A stretch of 15,678 bases of DNA from Acidocella sp. (lineage in GTDB: Bacteria; Pseudomonadota; Alphaproteobacteria; Acetobacterales; Acetobacteraceae): assembly GCA_029077775.1 (NCBI GenBank), contig JAQNCU010000025.1:1-15678 (forward strand), in the 5' to 3' direction. Within the stretch, counting starts at the first letter, position 1; the number at the start of each line of letters is the position of its first letter. Below, in pieces: positions 7,804-14,678 of the stretch. The notes under the pieces are model-generated. The model saw only the letters and a list, made by a program, of their open reading frames with translations. It ran no database searches and was not told the DNA's origin. A program made the position numbers and the translations under genes.

Positions 7804-7833
7804 TTGAACCCGGCGCGCTTCGCACGCTATCTG
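7804..7833 (+). promoter_or_regulatory. Weak candidate internal promoter before purU
   Basis: TTGAAC (7804-7809) is followed after 18 bp by TATCTG (7828-7833). The match at the -10 box is poor. GCGAAG at 7798-7803 and CTTCGC at 7818-7823 can also pair. The 63-bp gap is the longest inside the operon, so an internal start or a processing hairpin is possible but not shown. Confidence 0.2.
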
Positions 7834-7859
7834 GATGACAACGCAACCGGATTTTAAGT

Positions 7860-8720
7860 ATGTCCACATCGCAATATGTCCTTACGTTGTCATGCCTTAA
7901 CCGTCCGGGCATTGTGGCGGCGGTTTCCACGTTTTTGTTTCAAGCGGGCGGGGATATCCGCGAAGCGCAGCAATTCGATGATTCCGAGACCGGAAAATTC
8001 TTCGCGCGGATGGCGTTTGACCTGACCGGCGCGACCGATATCGTGGCGTTACGCGCGGGCTTTGCGCCGATCGCCCAGGCGTTCAGCCTGACCTATCAGA
8101 TCACGGACCACACCACGCCCCGGCGTGTGTTGATCATGGTCTCGAAATTCGACCATTGTCTGGTGGATTTATTGTATCGCTGGCGGATCGGGGAGCTGGC
8201 GATGACGCCTGTGGCGATTGTCTCGAACCATGGGGCGGAGCATTTCGCGGGGGTGGATCTGGCCGGGTTGCCCTTTCATCATCTGCCCGTGACACGCGAC
8301 ACCAAGATGGAGCAGGAGGCGCGGATTTGGGCGCTGGTGCAGGAAACGGGTGCCGAATTGGTGGTGCTGGCGCGGTATATGCAGGTACTCTCAGATGCGC
8401 TGTCGGCCAAGCTCGCGGGGCGGTGCCTTAATATCCATCATTCCTTTCTTCCAGGGTTTAAGGGTGCCAAGCCTTATCACCAGGCGCATGGGCGGGGCGT
8501 GAAGCTGATCGGGGCGACCGCGCATTATGTGACAACGGAGTTGGATGAAGGGCCGATTGTCGAGCAGGATGTGGAGCGTATCAGCCATGCCGACACGCCC
8601 GATGATCTGGTGCGCAAGGGCCGGGATATCGAGCGGCGGGTGCTGGCGCGCGCGGTGCGGTTCCATCTGGAGGACCGCGTGATTTTGAACGGCAAAAAAA
8701 CCGTGGTGTTCAACGCATGA
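7860..8720 (+). CDS. purU: Formyltetrahydrofolate deformylase
   Basis: This 286-residue enzyme hydrolyses 10-formyl-tetrahydrofolate to formate and free tetrahydrofolate. Residues 6-80 form an ACT regulatory domain (VLTLSCLNRPGIVAAVSTFL). Residues 88-280 are the formyltransferase-type catalytic domain, with NIHHSFLPGFKGA at 191-203 (Asn191 and His193 of the active site) and TTELDEGPIVEQD at 225-237, where Asp229 is the catalytic aspartate. The length is that of the family. It lies 63 bp after mgdD and its stop overlaps the ATG of folD (ATGA). Next to an enzyme that loads C1 units onto folate, its likely job is to drain the carbon as formate and regenerate H4F, not purine-related formate supply. 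Orthologues of purU and folD often accompany sarcosine-oxidase-type operons. Confidence 0.93.
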   Translation: MSTSQYVLTLSCLNRPGIVAAVSTFLFQAGGDIREAQQFDDSETGKFFARMAFDLTGATDIVALRAGFAPIAQAFSLTYQITDHTTPRRVLIMVSKFDHCLVDLLYRWRIGELAMTPVAIVSNHGAEHFAGVDLAGLPFHHLPVTRDTKMEQEARIWALVQETGAELVVLARYMQVLSDALSAKLAGRCLNIHHSFLPGFKGAKPYHQAHGRGVKLIGATAHYVTTELDEGPIVEQDVERISHADTPDDLVRKGRDIERRVLARAVRFHLEDRVILNGKKTVVFNA

Positions 8721-9613
8721 CCACCGGGACGCTCGCCCGGATTATCGACGGCAAGGGCTTCGCGGCCCGGCTGCGTGAGACCATTAGGGCCGAGGTGGCG
8801 ACACTTGGTTTCACCCCCGGTCTGGCGGTGGTGCTGGTGGGCGAGGACCCGGCATCGAAGGTCTATGTCAGCAACAAGGCAAAGCAGACTGTCGAGGCGG
8901 GGATGGCCTCGTTTGAGCATAAGCTGCCCGCCACGACGAGCGAACAGGATTTGCTGGCGCTGGTGGGCCGGTTGAATGCCGACCCGGCGGTGCATGGCAT
9001 ACTGGTACAATTGCCATTGCCGCCAGGGTTGCGGGCCGAGGCGGTGATTGAGGCGATCGACCCGGCAAAGGATGTGGACGGGTTGACCGTGACCAATGCC
9101 GGGAGGCTGGCCGCCGGGCTGCCGGGGCTGGTGCCCTGCACGCCGCTTGGGTGTTTGTTGTTATTGCAGGATTGTCTGGGCGATTTGTCGGGGCGGGAGG
9201 CGGTGGTGGTCGGGCGGTCCAATCTGGTCGGCAAGCCGATCGCGCAATTGCTGTTGCAGCAAAATTGCACGGTGACCATGGCCCATTCACGCTCGCGCAA
9301 CCTGCCCGAGATCTGCCGCCGGGCGGATATTCTGGTGGCGGCGGTGGGGCGGGCGGAGATGATCTTGGGTGACTGGATCAAGCCCGGTGCTACCGTGATC
9401 GATGTCGGGATCAACCGGGTGGCGGCGGGGGACGGCAAAACGCGGCTGGTGGGCGATGTCGCGTTTGCCGCCGCGCAAAGGCAGGCCGGGTGGATCACGC
9501 CAGTGCCGGGCGGCGTGGGGCCGATGACCATCGCCTGCCTGTTGCGCAACACGCTGACCGCGGCGCGACGACGAGAGCGCGATGACGTCATATCGAACCA
9601 TGAATTGGTTTGA
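8717..9613 (+). CDS. folD: Methylenetetrahydrofolate dehydrogenase / methenyltetrahydrofolate cyclohydrolase
   Basis: FolD is a cytoplasmic bifunctional enzyme of 298 residues. It oxidises 5,10-methylene-H4F with NADP+ to methenyl-H4F and hydrolyses that to 10-formyl-H4F. The catalytic YxxxK is Tyr50/Lys54 (KVYVSNKAK), with Gln98 in LVQLPLPPGL and Asp121 in AKDVDGLTV. The NADP-binding signature VVVGRSNLVGKPIAQLLL and the C-terminal PVPGGVGPMTIACLL are both intact. It starts inside the purU stop (ATGA). Placed here, it bridges MgdABCD and PurU, so methyl carbon can leave as formate with one NADPH gained. The last ~12 residues after AARRR look unlike the family, and the final nine bases including the stop lie inside a 105-bp repeat element, so the tail may have been altered by that element. 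A second housekeeping folD elsewhere is possible. Confidence 0.94.
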   Translation: MTTGTLARIIDGKGFAARLRETIRAEVATLGFTPGLAVVLVGEDPASKVYVSNKAKQTVEAGMASFEHKLPATTSEQDLLALVGRLNADPAVHGILVQLPLPPGLRAEAVIEAIDPAKDVDGLTVTNAGRLAAGLPGLVPCTPLGCLLLLQDCLGDLSGREAVVVGRSNLVGKPIAQLLLQQNCTVTMAHSRSRNLPEICRRADILVAAVGRAEMILGDWIKPGATVIDVGINRVAAGDGKTRLVGDVAFAAAQRQAGWITPVPGGVGPMTIACLLRNTLTAARRRERDDVISNHELV

Positions 9614-9709
9614 TTTGGTGTCTGAATCGCCCTCGTTATATATTTTTGGAGGTGGATTGAGACATAAACCGGGATCACGTGAGCGATCTGGCTTTATGTC
9701 ATCCGGCTC
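9605..9709 (+). repeat. 105-bp intergenic element, copy 2
   Basis: This is the partner of 1066-1170, with the same length and orientation and about 73% identity by hand count. Stem A pairs GAATCGCCCTC (9624-9634) with GAGGTGGATTG (9649-9659), 8 of 11. Stem B pairs GACATAAA (9661-9668) with TTTATGTC (9693-9700) perfectly, where copy 1 has one mismatch. Inner bases of the second loop differ between copies yet can still pair in part (CC with GG, GATC with GATC). It overlaps the last nine bases of folD and ends 80 bp before the regulator gene. Confidence 0.7.
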
Positions 9710-9789
9710 CAAAACCATGAGCCGGGACGTATTATTAATTAGTAATTTTAATCTCAACGTCATAATAATCAGATAATGAGGAAAAATTC
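9710..9789 (+). promoter_or_regulatory. AT-rich leader of the regulator gene, likely promoter and autoregulatory site
   Basis: These 80 bp are strikingly AT-rich for this DNA. A near-palindrome ATTATTAATTAGTAAT lies at 9731-9746. GATAAT (9772-9777) could serve as a -10 box, although no good -35 is seen. GAGGA (9778-9782) is a strong ribosome binding site 7 bp before the ATG at 9790 and fixes that start. Confidence 0.45.
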
Positions 9790-10560
9790 ATGACGGGCCG
9801 TGCTCCCGCCAAACCGGCTTTTGCCACGCCAAGGCTGATCACGCCAAGGCTGATCACGGCTGATTTGCCTGTGGCGCTGGAAATGGCTGGGTTGCCGGAG
9901 GGTCTGGCGGAGGGCATGCCGGAGGGTCTGGCGGAGGGCATGGCCGAACCCTATGCCACCGGGTCATCAGCGGCATCGGTGTCTGACCTCACGCTCGAAC
10001 AGGCGATCGGCGTGCAGGTGCGGCAATTGCGCCGCCGGGTGGGGATCACGGTCTCGGACCTTGCGGCGGCGGCGGGGTTATCGGGGGGCATGCTCTCAAA
10101 GATCGAGAACGGGCAGATCTCGCCCTCCCTGGCCAGTTTGCAGGCTTTGGCGACGGCGTTGAACGTGCCGATCACGAATTTTTTCTCGACCTTCGAGGAA
10201 AAGCGCGATTGCTCCTTCGTGAAGGCCGGGACGGGCGTTTTGATCGAGCGGCGGGGGACCAAAGCGGGGCACCAATATTCGTTGCTGGGGGCAGCAATCG
10301 GCGGGGCGGTGGTGGTGGAGCCTTATTTGATCACGCTGCACAAGGATGCGGCACCTTTTCCTGCGTTCCAGCATGAGGGCACGGAATTTATCTATATGCT
10401 GACCGGCGAGGTCGTGTACCGGCATGGTGATCAATCCTATCACCTCAGCCCTGGCGATGCATTGTTGTTCGACTCGGCGGCCCCGCACGGGCCCGAAAAA
10501 CTGCTGGTTAAGCCGATGACCTATCTCTCGATCATCACCTATTCACGCGAACCGGCCTGA
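9790..10560 (+). CDS. XRE-family transcriptional regulator with cupin domain
   Basis: This 256-residue protein combines a helix-turn-helix DNA-binding domain (residues about 74-128, with SGGMLSKIENGQISPSLASL as the recognition region) and a C-terminal cupin domain (about 176-250). FQHEGTEFIYMLTGEVVYR and LSPGDALLFDSAAPH make the two cupin motifs; His195, Glu199 and His233 are candidate metal or ligand residues. Regulators of this type often sense small amines or amino acids and control adjacent genes. Lying between the mgd and mgs operons, it probably controls one or both. The first ~73 residues form an unusual low-complexity extension with two internal tandem duplications; the ribosome binding site at 9778-9782 supports this long form. 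Effector and direction of control are unknown. Confidence 0.88.
   Translation: MTGRAPAKPAFATPRLITPRLITADLPVALEMAGLPEGLAEGMPEGLAEGMAEPYATGSSAASVSDLTLEQAIGVQVRQLRRRVGITVSDLAAAAGLSGGMLSKIENGQISPSLASLQALATALNVPITNFFSTFEEKRDCSFVKAGTGVLIERRGTKAGHQYSLLGAAIGGAVVVEPYLITLHKDAAPFPAFQHEGTEFIYMLTGEVVYRHGDQSYHLSPGDALLFDSAAPHGPEKLLVKPMTYLSIITYSREPA
9826..9855 (+). repeat. 15-bp in-frame tandem repeat in the regulator gene
   Basis: ACGCCAAGGCTGATC occurs twice without a gap, encoding TPRLI twice. The period is a multiple of three, so changes in copy number would keep the frame. Confidence 0.85.
9895..9942 (+). repeat. 24-bp in-frame tandem repeat in the regulator gene
   Basis: Two exact 24-bp units, each encoding PEGLAEGM, follow one another. 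Each unit itself contains two GGAGGG/CGGAGGG-like halves. With the 15-bp repeat upstream it builds the low-complexity N-terminal extension ahead of the DNA-binding domain. Confidence 0.85.
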
Positions 10561-10585
10561 GCGCGACATGCATGGGGGTATGAAC

Positions 10586-11131
10586 ATGCGGCGTGTGCTG
10601 GTTCTGGGGCCTCCTGGGGCGGGCAAATCGACTCTGGCCTTGGCATTAGGGGCGAGGCTGGGTCTGCCGGTTCATCATCTGGACCATGTATTTTTCCGCC
10701 CTGGCTGGGTGCAGGTGCCGATGGCGGAATTTGCGGCTGAGGTCGGGCGTTTGGCCGCCGGGCCGGGTTGGGTGATCGATGGTATCTTCCTCGATGTTCT
10801 GGAGCCCCATCTGCGCGCCGCCGATACCGTGATCTATCTCGATCTGCCGCCCTGGGTTACGTTGTTTCGGATTTTGCGGCGTACACTGAACACCTATGGC
10901 CAGACCCGGCCAGATGGCCCGGTGGGCTGCCCGGAGCGGGTGGATCTCGGGTTTTTGCGATATGCAATGCGGTTCAACGCCCGGGAGCGCGGGAAGATTT
11001 TGCGCTTTGTCGAGAGCTTTAACGCCGGGGCGCGGGTTTTGCGGGGACAGGCGGCGATCAGGCGTTTTTTGGCGGCGCAGCCGATGGCGTTGCCTGAGTC
11101 ATTGCGCCACGCCGATCCGGAGACGGTTTGA
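10586..11131 (+). CDS. P-loop nucleotide kinase, FlaR/adenylate-kinase-like
   Basis: This is a small P-loop NTPase of about 181 residues. The Walker A motif GPPGAGKST lies at residues 8-16, and LDHVFFRPGW (about 33-42) is the family's substrate-region signature, seen in proteins annotated as topology modulation protein FlaR or adenylate-kinase-like. DTVIYLDLPPWVTLFRILRR near 79-98 fits the Walker B strand and the following helix. The real substrate of this family is not established. I chose the ATG at 10586 because GGGGG at 10574-10578 lies 7 bp upstream; in-frame ATGs at 10568 and 10580 are less well placed. It starts about 25 bp after the regulator stop and probably shares its transcript. 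No role in methylamine metabolism is known to me. Confidence 0.78.
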   Translation: MRRVLVLGPPGAGKSTLALALGARLGLPVHHLDHVFFRPGWVQVPMAEFAAEVGRLAAGPGWVIDGIFLDVLEPHLRAADTVIYLDLPPWVTLFRILRRTLNTYGQTRPDGPVGCPERVDLGFLRYAMRFNARERGKILRFVESFNAGARVLRGQAAIRRFLAAQPMALPESLRHADPETV

Positions 11132-11143
11132 GTATATTTTCCT

Positions 11144-11166
11144 GGTAAGAACCAATTATTCTTATC
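11144..11166. promoter_or_regulatory. Inverted repeat just upstream of the mgs promoter, candidate operator
   Basis: GGTAAGAA (11144-11151) and TTCTTATC (11159-11166) can pair over 8 positions with one G-T wobble, around a 7-bp centre. The site ends 2 bp before the proposed -35 box, a usual place for an activator. It could alternatively act as a weak terminator of the upstream kinase gene, but no T-run follows. It shares AATTATTC with the inverted repeat before mgdA. Confidence 0.45.
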
Positions 11167-11168
11167 AG

Positions 11169-11197
11169 TTGACCTGAACCAGCCCGCTGGTTATCCT
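11169..11197 (+). promoter_or_regulatory. Candidate promoter of the mgsABC-gmaS operon
   Basis: TTGACC (11169-11174), a 17-bp spacer and TATCCT (11192-11197) make a good sigma-70 type promoter. Transcription would begin near 11204, about 25 bp before the mgsA ATG. GGATGG at 11220-11225 is the likely ribosome binding site. Confidence 0.55.
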
Positions 11198-11216
11198 TAG
11201 GATACGTTATCGCGGG
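11183..11216. promoter_or_regulatory. Nested palindrome over the mgs -10 box
   Basis: The -10 box is the left half of a 13-bp palindrome, TATCCT-T-AGGATA (11192-11204). It sits inside a second inverted repeat, CCCGC (11183-11187) and GCGGG (11212-11216). A dimeric protein bound here would block RNA polymerase, so this is a possible repressor site. Confidence 0.35.
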
Positions 11217-11228
11217 TTTGGATGGATT

Positions 11229-12107
11229 ATGTGCGGCATCGCGGGCTTGTTTTTGAAAACGCCGGATTTGGAGCCGCAACTGGGCAGCCTGACCGCCGCG
11301 ATGTTGACGGCCTTATCTGAGCGTGGACCGGATTCCGCCGGGTTTGCGATCTATGATGCGGGGCGACCGGGGCATGTGAAGCTGAGCCTGTGCGCGCGGG
11401 CCGGGTTCGATTTTGCCGCCTTCGCGGCGGCGTATGATGTGGATTATATGATTTATGACGACCACGTGGTGTTGATGGTGCCCGTGGCGCGGCTGGCTTT
11501 GGTGCAGGCGGCGGTGGCGGGGCATGAGCAAATAACGCTTACGGCCGCCGGGGCGCGGATGGAATTGTTCAAGGCCGTGGGGCGGCCAGCCGATGTGGTC
11601 CGGCGCTTCGGGCTGGAACGCCGGTCGGGTAGCCATGCCATCGGCCATACCCGCATGGCGACCGAATCCGCCGTGACGGTAAATGGCGCGCACCCGTTTT
11701 CAACCGGTACGGATCAGTGCCTCGTGCATAACGGCTCGCTCTCAAACCATAATGACATCCGCAGGCGGCTGATGCGCGCCGATATGCGCTTTGCGACACA
11801 AAATGACTCTGAAGTGGCGGCGGGATTTATCTCCCACGAGATGCGCCAGGGTGCCGGGCTGGGTGAGGCGCTGGAAGCGGCCTTGGGCGCGTTGGATGGT
11901 TTTTTCACCTTCGTGGTCGGCACAGAGTCAGGCTTTGGCGTGCTGCGCGACCCGTTGGCGTGCAAGCCCGCCGTGATGGCCGAGACCGATGACTATGTCG
12001 CATTCGGGTCGGAATATCGCGCGCTGGCGGATTTGCCGGGGATTGCCCAGGCGCGGCTGTTCGAGCCCGAGCCCGCGCGTGTGTATTTTTGGCAGCGTGC
12101 GGCGTGA
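11229..12107 (+). CDS. mgsA: N-methylglutamate synthase subunit A (class II glutamine amidotransferase-like)
   Basis: This 292-residue protein has the N-terminal nucleophile amidotransferase fold. Cys2 in MCGIAGLF becomes the N-terminal nucleophile after removal of Met1. SERGPDSAGFAIY (about 31-43), GHTRMATESAVTVNGAHPF (about 138-156) and LVHNGSLSNHNDIRRRL (about 163-179) are family motifs. In N-methylglutamate synthase this subunit would split gamma-glutamylmethylamide and release methylamine for transfer to 2-oxoglutarate on the FMN subunit. The same domain set occurs in GlxB and in the amidotransferase part of glutamate synthase. The order A-B-C, followed directly by gmaS, supports mgs. 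It has its own promoter and a ribosome binding site 3 bp before the ATG. Its stop overlaps the start of mgsB. Confidence 0.88.
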   Translation: MCGIAGLFLKTPDLEPQLGSLTAAMLTALSERGPDSAGFAIYDAGRPGHVKLSLCARAGFDFAAFAAAYDVDYMIYDDHVVLMVPVARLALVQAAVAGHEQITLTAAGARMELFKAVGRPADVVRRFGLERRSGSHAIGHTRMATESAVTVNGAHPFSTGTDQCLVHNGSLSNHNDIRRRLMRADMRFATQNDSEVAAGFISHEMRQGAGLGEALEAALGALDGFFTFVVGTESGFGVLRDPLACKPAVMAETDDYVAFGSEYRALADLPGIAQARLFEPEPARVYFWQRAA

Positions 12108-12820
12108 AGCCTGAGCGCAAAAAGGGTGCAGGCGACGCGGCGGTGATCGACCTTGGCGCAATGGCGCTGCGCGATGTGAATGCGCTGTTGCAGAGCCTGA
12201 CCCCAGGGACGAATGAGATCGCCTGGCGCCTGACAAACCCGCGCGGCGCGCACGCGCTGGCCGTGGGCATAACAGCGCCCGCTTTGGTGAGTATCGAGGG
12301 GCCGGTTGGCTATTATTGCGCGGGCATGAATAACGGCGCGACGATAGATATTTTTGGCAATGCCGGAACTGGCGTGGCGGAGAACATGATGTCCGGCATT
12401 GTGCATGTGCATGGCGATGCGAGCCAGGCGGCGGGCGCCACCGGGCATGGCGGGTTGTTGATCATCGAGGGTAACGCCGCCGCGCGCTGCGGCATTTCCA
12501 TGAAGGGCATCGATATCGTGGTGAAAGGCTCGGTCGGGCATATGAGCGGCTTCATGGCGCAATCAGGCAACCTTGTGGTGTTGGGCGATGCGGGGGAGGC
12601 GCTGGGGGATTCGCTCTATGAGGCGCGGATTTTCGTGCGCGGCGCCGTGGCCTCCCTGGGTGCGGATTGCGAGGCGCAGGAGATGACGCCGGAGGCCCGG
12701 GCGGGCCTGACGGCTTTGTTGCGCGATGCGGGATGCAATGCTGCGCCGGATGAATTTCAACTATATGGCTCGGCGCGCAGGCTCTATCATTTCCATGTCG
12801 ATCATGCAGGTGCGTATTGA
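12104..12820 (+). CDS. mgsB: N-methylglutamate synthase subunit B (GXGXG domain, glutamate synthase C-terminal-like)
   Basis: The 238-residue product matches the GXGXG-repeat domain found at the C-terminus of glutamate synthase, a right-handed beta-helix that holds the other domains together. The Gly-rich turns are obvious from about residue 65 to 190: GPVGYYCAGMNNGATIDIFG, HVHGDASQAAGATGHGG, VKGSVGHMSGFMAQSG and GDAGEALGDSLYEARIFVRG. It has no catalytic role by itself. I chose the GTG at 12104, which overlaps the mgsA stop (GTGA). An in-frame TTG at 12089 would only add MAACG. The stop overlaps the ATG of mgsC (TGATG), so translation of the three subunits is probably coupled. Confidence 0.86.
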   Translation: MKPERKKGAGDAAVIDLGAMALRDVNALLQSLTPGTNEIAWRLTNPRGAHALAVGITAPALVSIEGPVGYYCAGMNNGATIDIFGNAGTGVAENMMSGIVHVHGDASQAAGATGHGGLLIIEGNAAARCGISMKGIDIVVKGSVGHMSGFMAQSGNLVVLGDAGEALGDSLYEARIFVRGAVASLGADCEAQEMTPEARAGLTALLRDAGCNAAPDEFQLYGSARRLYHFHVDHAGAY

Positions 12821-14163
12821 TGGATGATCTGCCGGGCGGAAAGACGCCAAGGACCCTGCCGCGATTCTCCGCGACCTTCGACCCGCACAGCATCGCGGAA
12901 ATTCAACGCGCGGCTTCTACCGGGATTTATGACATTCGCGGCGGCGGGGCGAAGCGCAAATTACCGCATTTCGACGATTTGTTGTTTCTCGGCGCCTCGG
13001 TCTCGCGCTATCCGCTGGAAGGCTATCGCGAGCGTTGCGGCAGCGATGTGGTGCTCGGCACGCGCTTTGCCAAAAAGCCTGTATGTTTGAAAATTCCCAT
13101 CACCATCGCGGGGATGTCGTTCGGCGCATTATCGGGTAACGCGAAGGAGGCGCTGGGGCGCGGGGCGAGTGCGGCTGGCACCTCGACCACCACAGGCGAT
13201 GGCGGGATGACGGCCGAAGAGCGCGGGCACAGCGATATTTTGGTGTATCAATATCTGCCCTCGCGCTATGGCATGAACCTTACTGATTTGCGCCGTGCCG
13301 ATGCGATCGAGGTGGTGATCGGCCAGGGTGCCAAGCCGGGCGGTGGGGGGATGTTGCTGGGGCAGAAAATCTCAAAGCGCGTGGCCGCGATGCGTAATTT
13401 GCCTGAGGGGATCGACCAGCGTTCAGCCTGCCGCCATCCGGACTGGACAGGGCCGGATGATCTTGAGATCAAGCTGCTGGAATTGCGGGAACTTACCGGC
13501 TGGGAAAAACCGATTTACGTGAAAGTGGGCGCCAGCCGCCCCTATTACGACATTGCACTGGCGGTAAAAGCCGGGGCCGATGTGGTGGTGCTGGATGGGA
13601 TGCAGGGCGGCACGGCGGCCACGCAGGAAGTGTTTATCGAGCATGTCGGGTTGCCGATTTTGGCCGCCATCCGTCCGGCGGTACAGGCCTTGCAAGATTT
13701 GGGGATGCACCGAAAGGTGCAGTTGATCGTCTCGGGCGGCATACGCTCAGGTGCCGATGTGGCCAAGGCGCTGGCGCTGGGGGCCGATGCGGTGGCCATC
13801 GGCACGGCGGCACTCATCGCCCTGGGTGACAACGCGCCGGAATGGGAGGTTGAGTATCAGGCGCTGGGCACCCATGCTGGGGCCTATGATGATTGGCATG
13901 AGGGGCAAGACCCGGCGGGGATAACCACGCAAGACCCGGCATTGGCGGCGCGGCTGGACCCCATAAAGGCCGGGCGGCGACTGGCGAATTATCTGGCGGT
14001 GCTGACGCTGGAGGCGCAGGCCATCGCACGGGCCTGTGGCAAGAGCCATTTGCGCAATCTGGAGCCTGAGGATCTGGTGGCATTGACCGTGGAGGCCGCC
14101 GCCATGGCGCAGGTGCCGCTGGCCGGGACCGGGTGGATTCCTGGTAAAACCATGGGGTATTAA
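12820..14163 (+). CDS. mgsC: N-methylglutamate synthase subunit C (FMN-binding glutamate synthase domain)
   Basis: This 447-residue protein is the FMN-binding barrel of the glutamate synthase family. It would reduce the imine formed from 2-oxoglutarate and methylamine to N-methylglutamate. FMN and substrate segments are visible: GMSFGALSGNAKEALGRGA (about 105-123), TGDGGMTAEERGH (about 126-138), GQGAKPGGGGMLLGQKISK (about 168-186), VLDGMQGGTAATQEVF (about 258-273) and SGGIRSGADVAKALALGADAVAIG (about 306-329). Glutamate synthases bind a 3Fe-4S cluster through three Cys before a CPVGxxTQDP motif. Here that segment reads WHEGQDPAGITTQDP, with none of the three Cys, so no such cluster is expected. 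The ATG at 12820 overlaps the mgsB stop. The mgsC stop TAA overlaps the gmaS ATG (TAATG). Confidence 0.88.
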   Translation: MDDLPGGKTPRTLPRFSATFDPHSIAEIQRAASTGIYDIRGGGAKRKLPHFDDLLFLGASVSRYPLEGYRERCGSDVVLGTRFAKKPVCLKIPITIAGMSFGALSGNAKEALGRGASAAGTSTTTGDGGMTAEERGHSDILVYQYLPSRYGMNLTDLRRADAIEVVIGQGAKPGGGGMLLGQKISKRVAAMRNLPEGIDQRSACRHPDWTGPDDLEIKLLELRELTGWEKPIYVKVGASRPYYDIALAVKAGADVVVLDGMQGGTAATQEVFIEHVGLPILAAIRPAVQALQDLGMHRKVQLIVSGGIRSGADVAKALALGADAVAIGTAALIALGDNAPEWEVEYQALGTHAGAYDDWHEGQDPAGITTQDPALAARLDPIKAGRRLANYLAVLTLEAQAIARACGKSHLRNLEPEDLVALTVEAAAMAQVPLAGTGWIPGKTMGY

Positions 14164-14678
14164 TGGACATGACAATCGATCTGCACGCCAAAGCGGCTGA
14201 GCTGGGGCTGAAATATTTCCTGATCTCGTACACCGATTTATTCGGTGCCCAGCGCGCCAAGCTGGTGCCCGCCGCGGCGATTGCGGGGATGCAGCAAAAT
14301 GGCGCAGGGTTTGCCGGCTTCGCAACATGGCTCGATCTGTCACCCGCCGACCCGGATATGTTCGCGATCCCCGACCCCACCACGCTGATCGCGTTGCCAT
14401 GGAAGCCAGAAGTCGGCTGGCTGGCCGCCGATATCCACATGAACGGCGCGCCGATGGCCCAGGGGCCGCGCAATGTGCTGCAAGCCGTGGTGGCCCAGGC
14501 GCGCGATGCCGGGTTTGCAATGAAATCTGGCGTGGAGTGCGAGTTTTTCCTCACCCTGCCCGATGGCAGCGAGCACGAGGTGCACTGCACCGGGCCGATC
14601 AGCGGTCGCTTGAACGCACTCAGGGGAAGCCTGCATTGCGATCCCGACAGCGCTCTCAATGGGGGCAGCTGCCCTTGA
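14163..14678 (+). pseudogene. gmaS: gamma-Glutamylmethylamide synthetase, N-terminal fragment broken at a junction
   Basis: The first ~137 residues match the N-terminal part of glutamine synthetase type III / GmaS, which uses ATP to join methylamine and glutamate. Seen are KYFLISYTDLFGAQRAKLVP, GAGFAGFATWLDLSPADPDM and FAIPDPTTLIALPWKPEVGW. KSGVECEFFLTLPDG, with the first metal-binding glutamates, follows. After DGSE (about 14575) similarity ends abruptly; the frame continues with some 34 unrelated residues and stops at 14678. A full enzyme has roughly 440 residues, so nearly all of the catalytic domain is missing and the fragment cannot be active. The start overlaps the mgsC stop. Because unrelated DNA follows, I think the gene is intact in the organism and was cut by a chimeric join, not by mutation. 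Confidence 0.78.

Noticed and set aside
8863..9678. 271-residue minus-strand open frame opposite folD
   Set aside because: Low-complexity Ser/Thr/Pro-rich product antisense to an unmistakable FolD.
12089..12107. TTG start for mgsB at 12089
   Set aside because: The GTG at 12104 overlaps the mgsA stop as GTGA, like the other joints in the operon; the TTG adds only five residues and is a rarer start.
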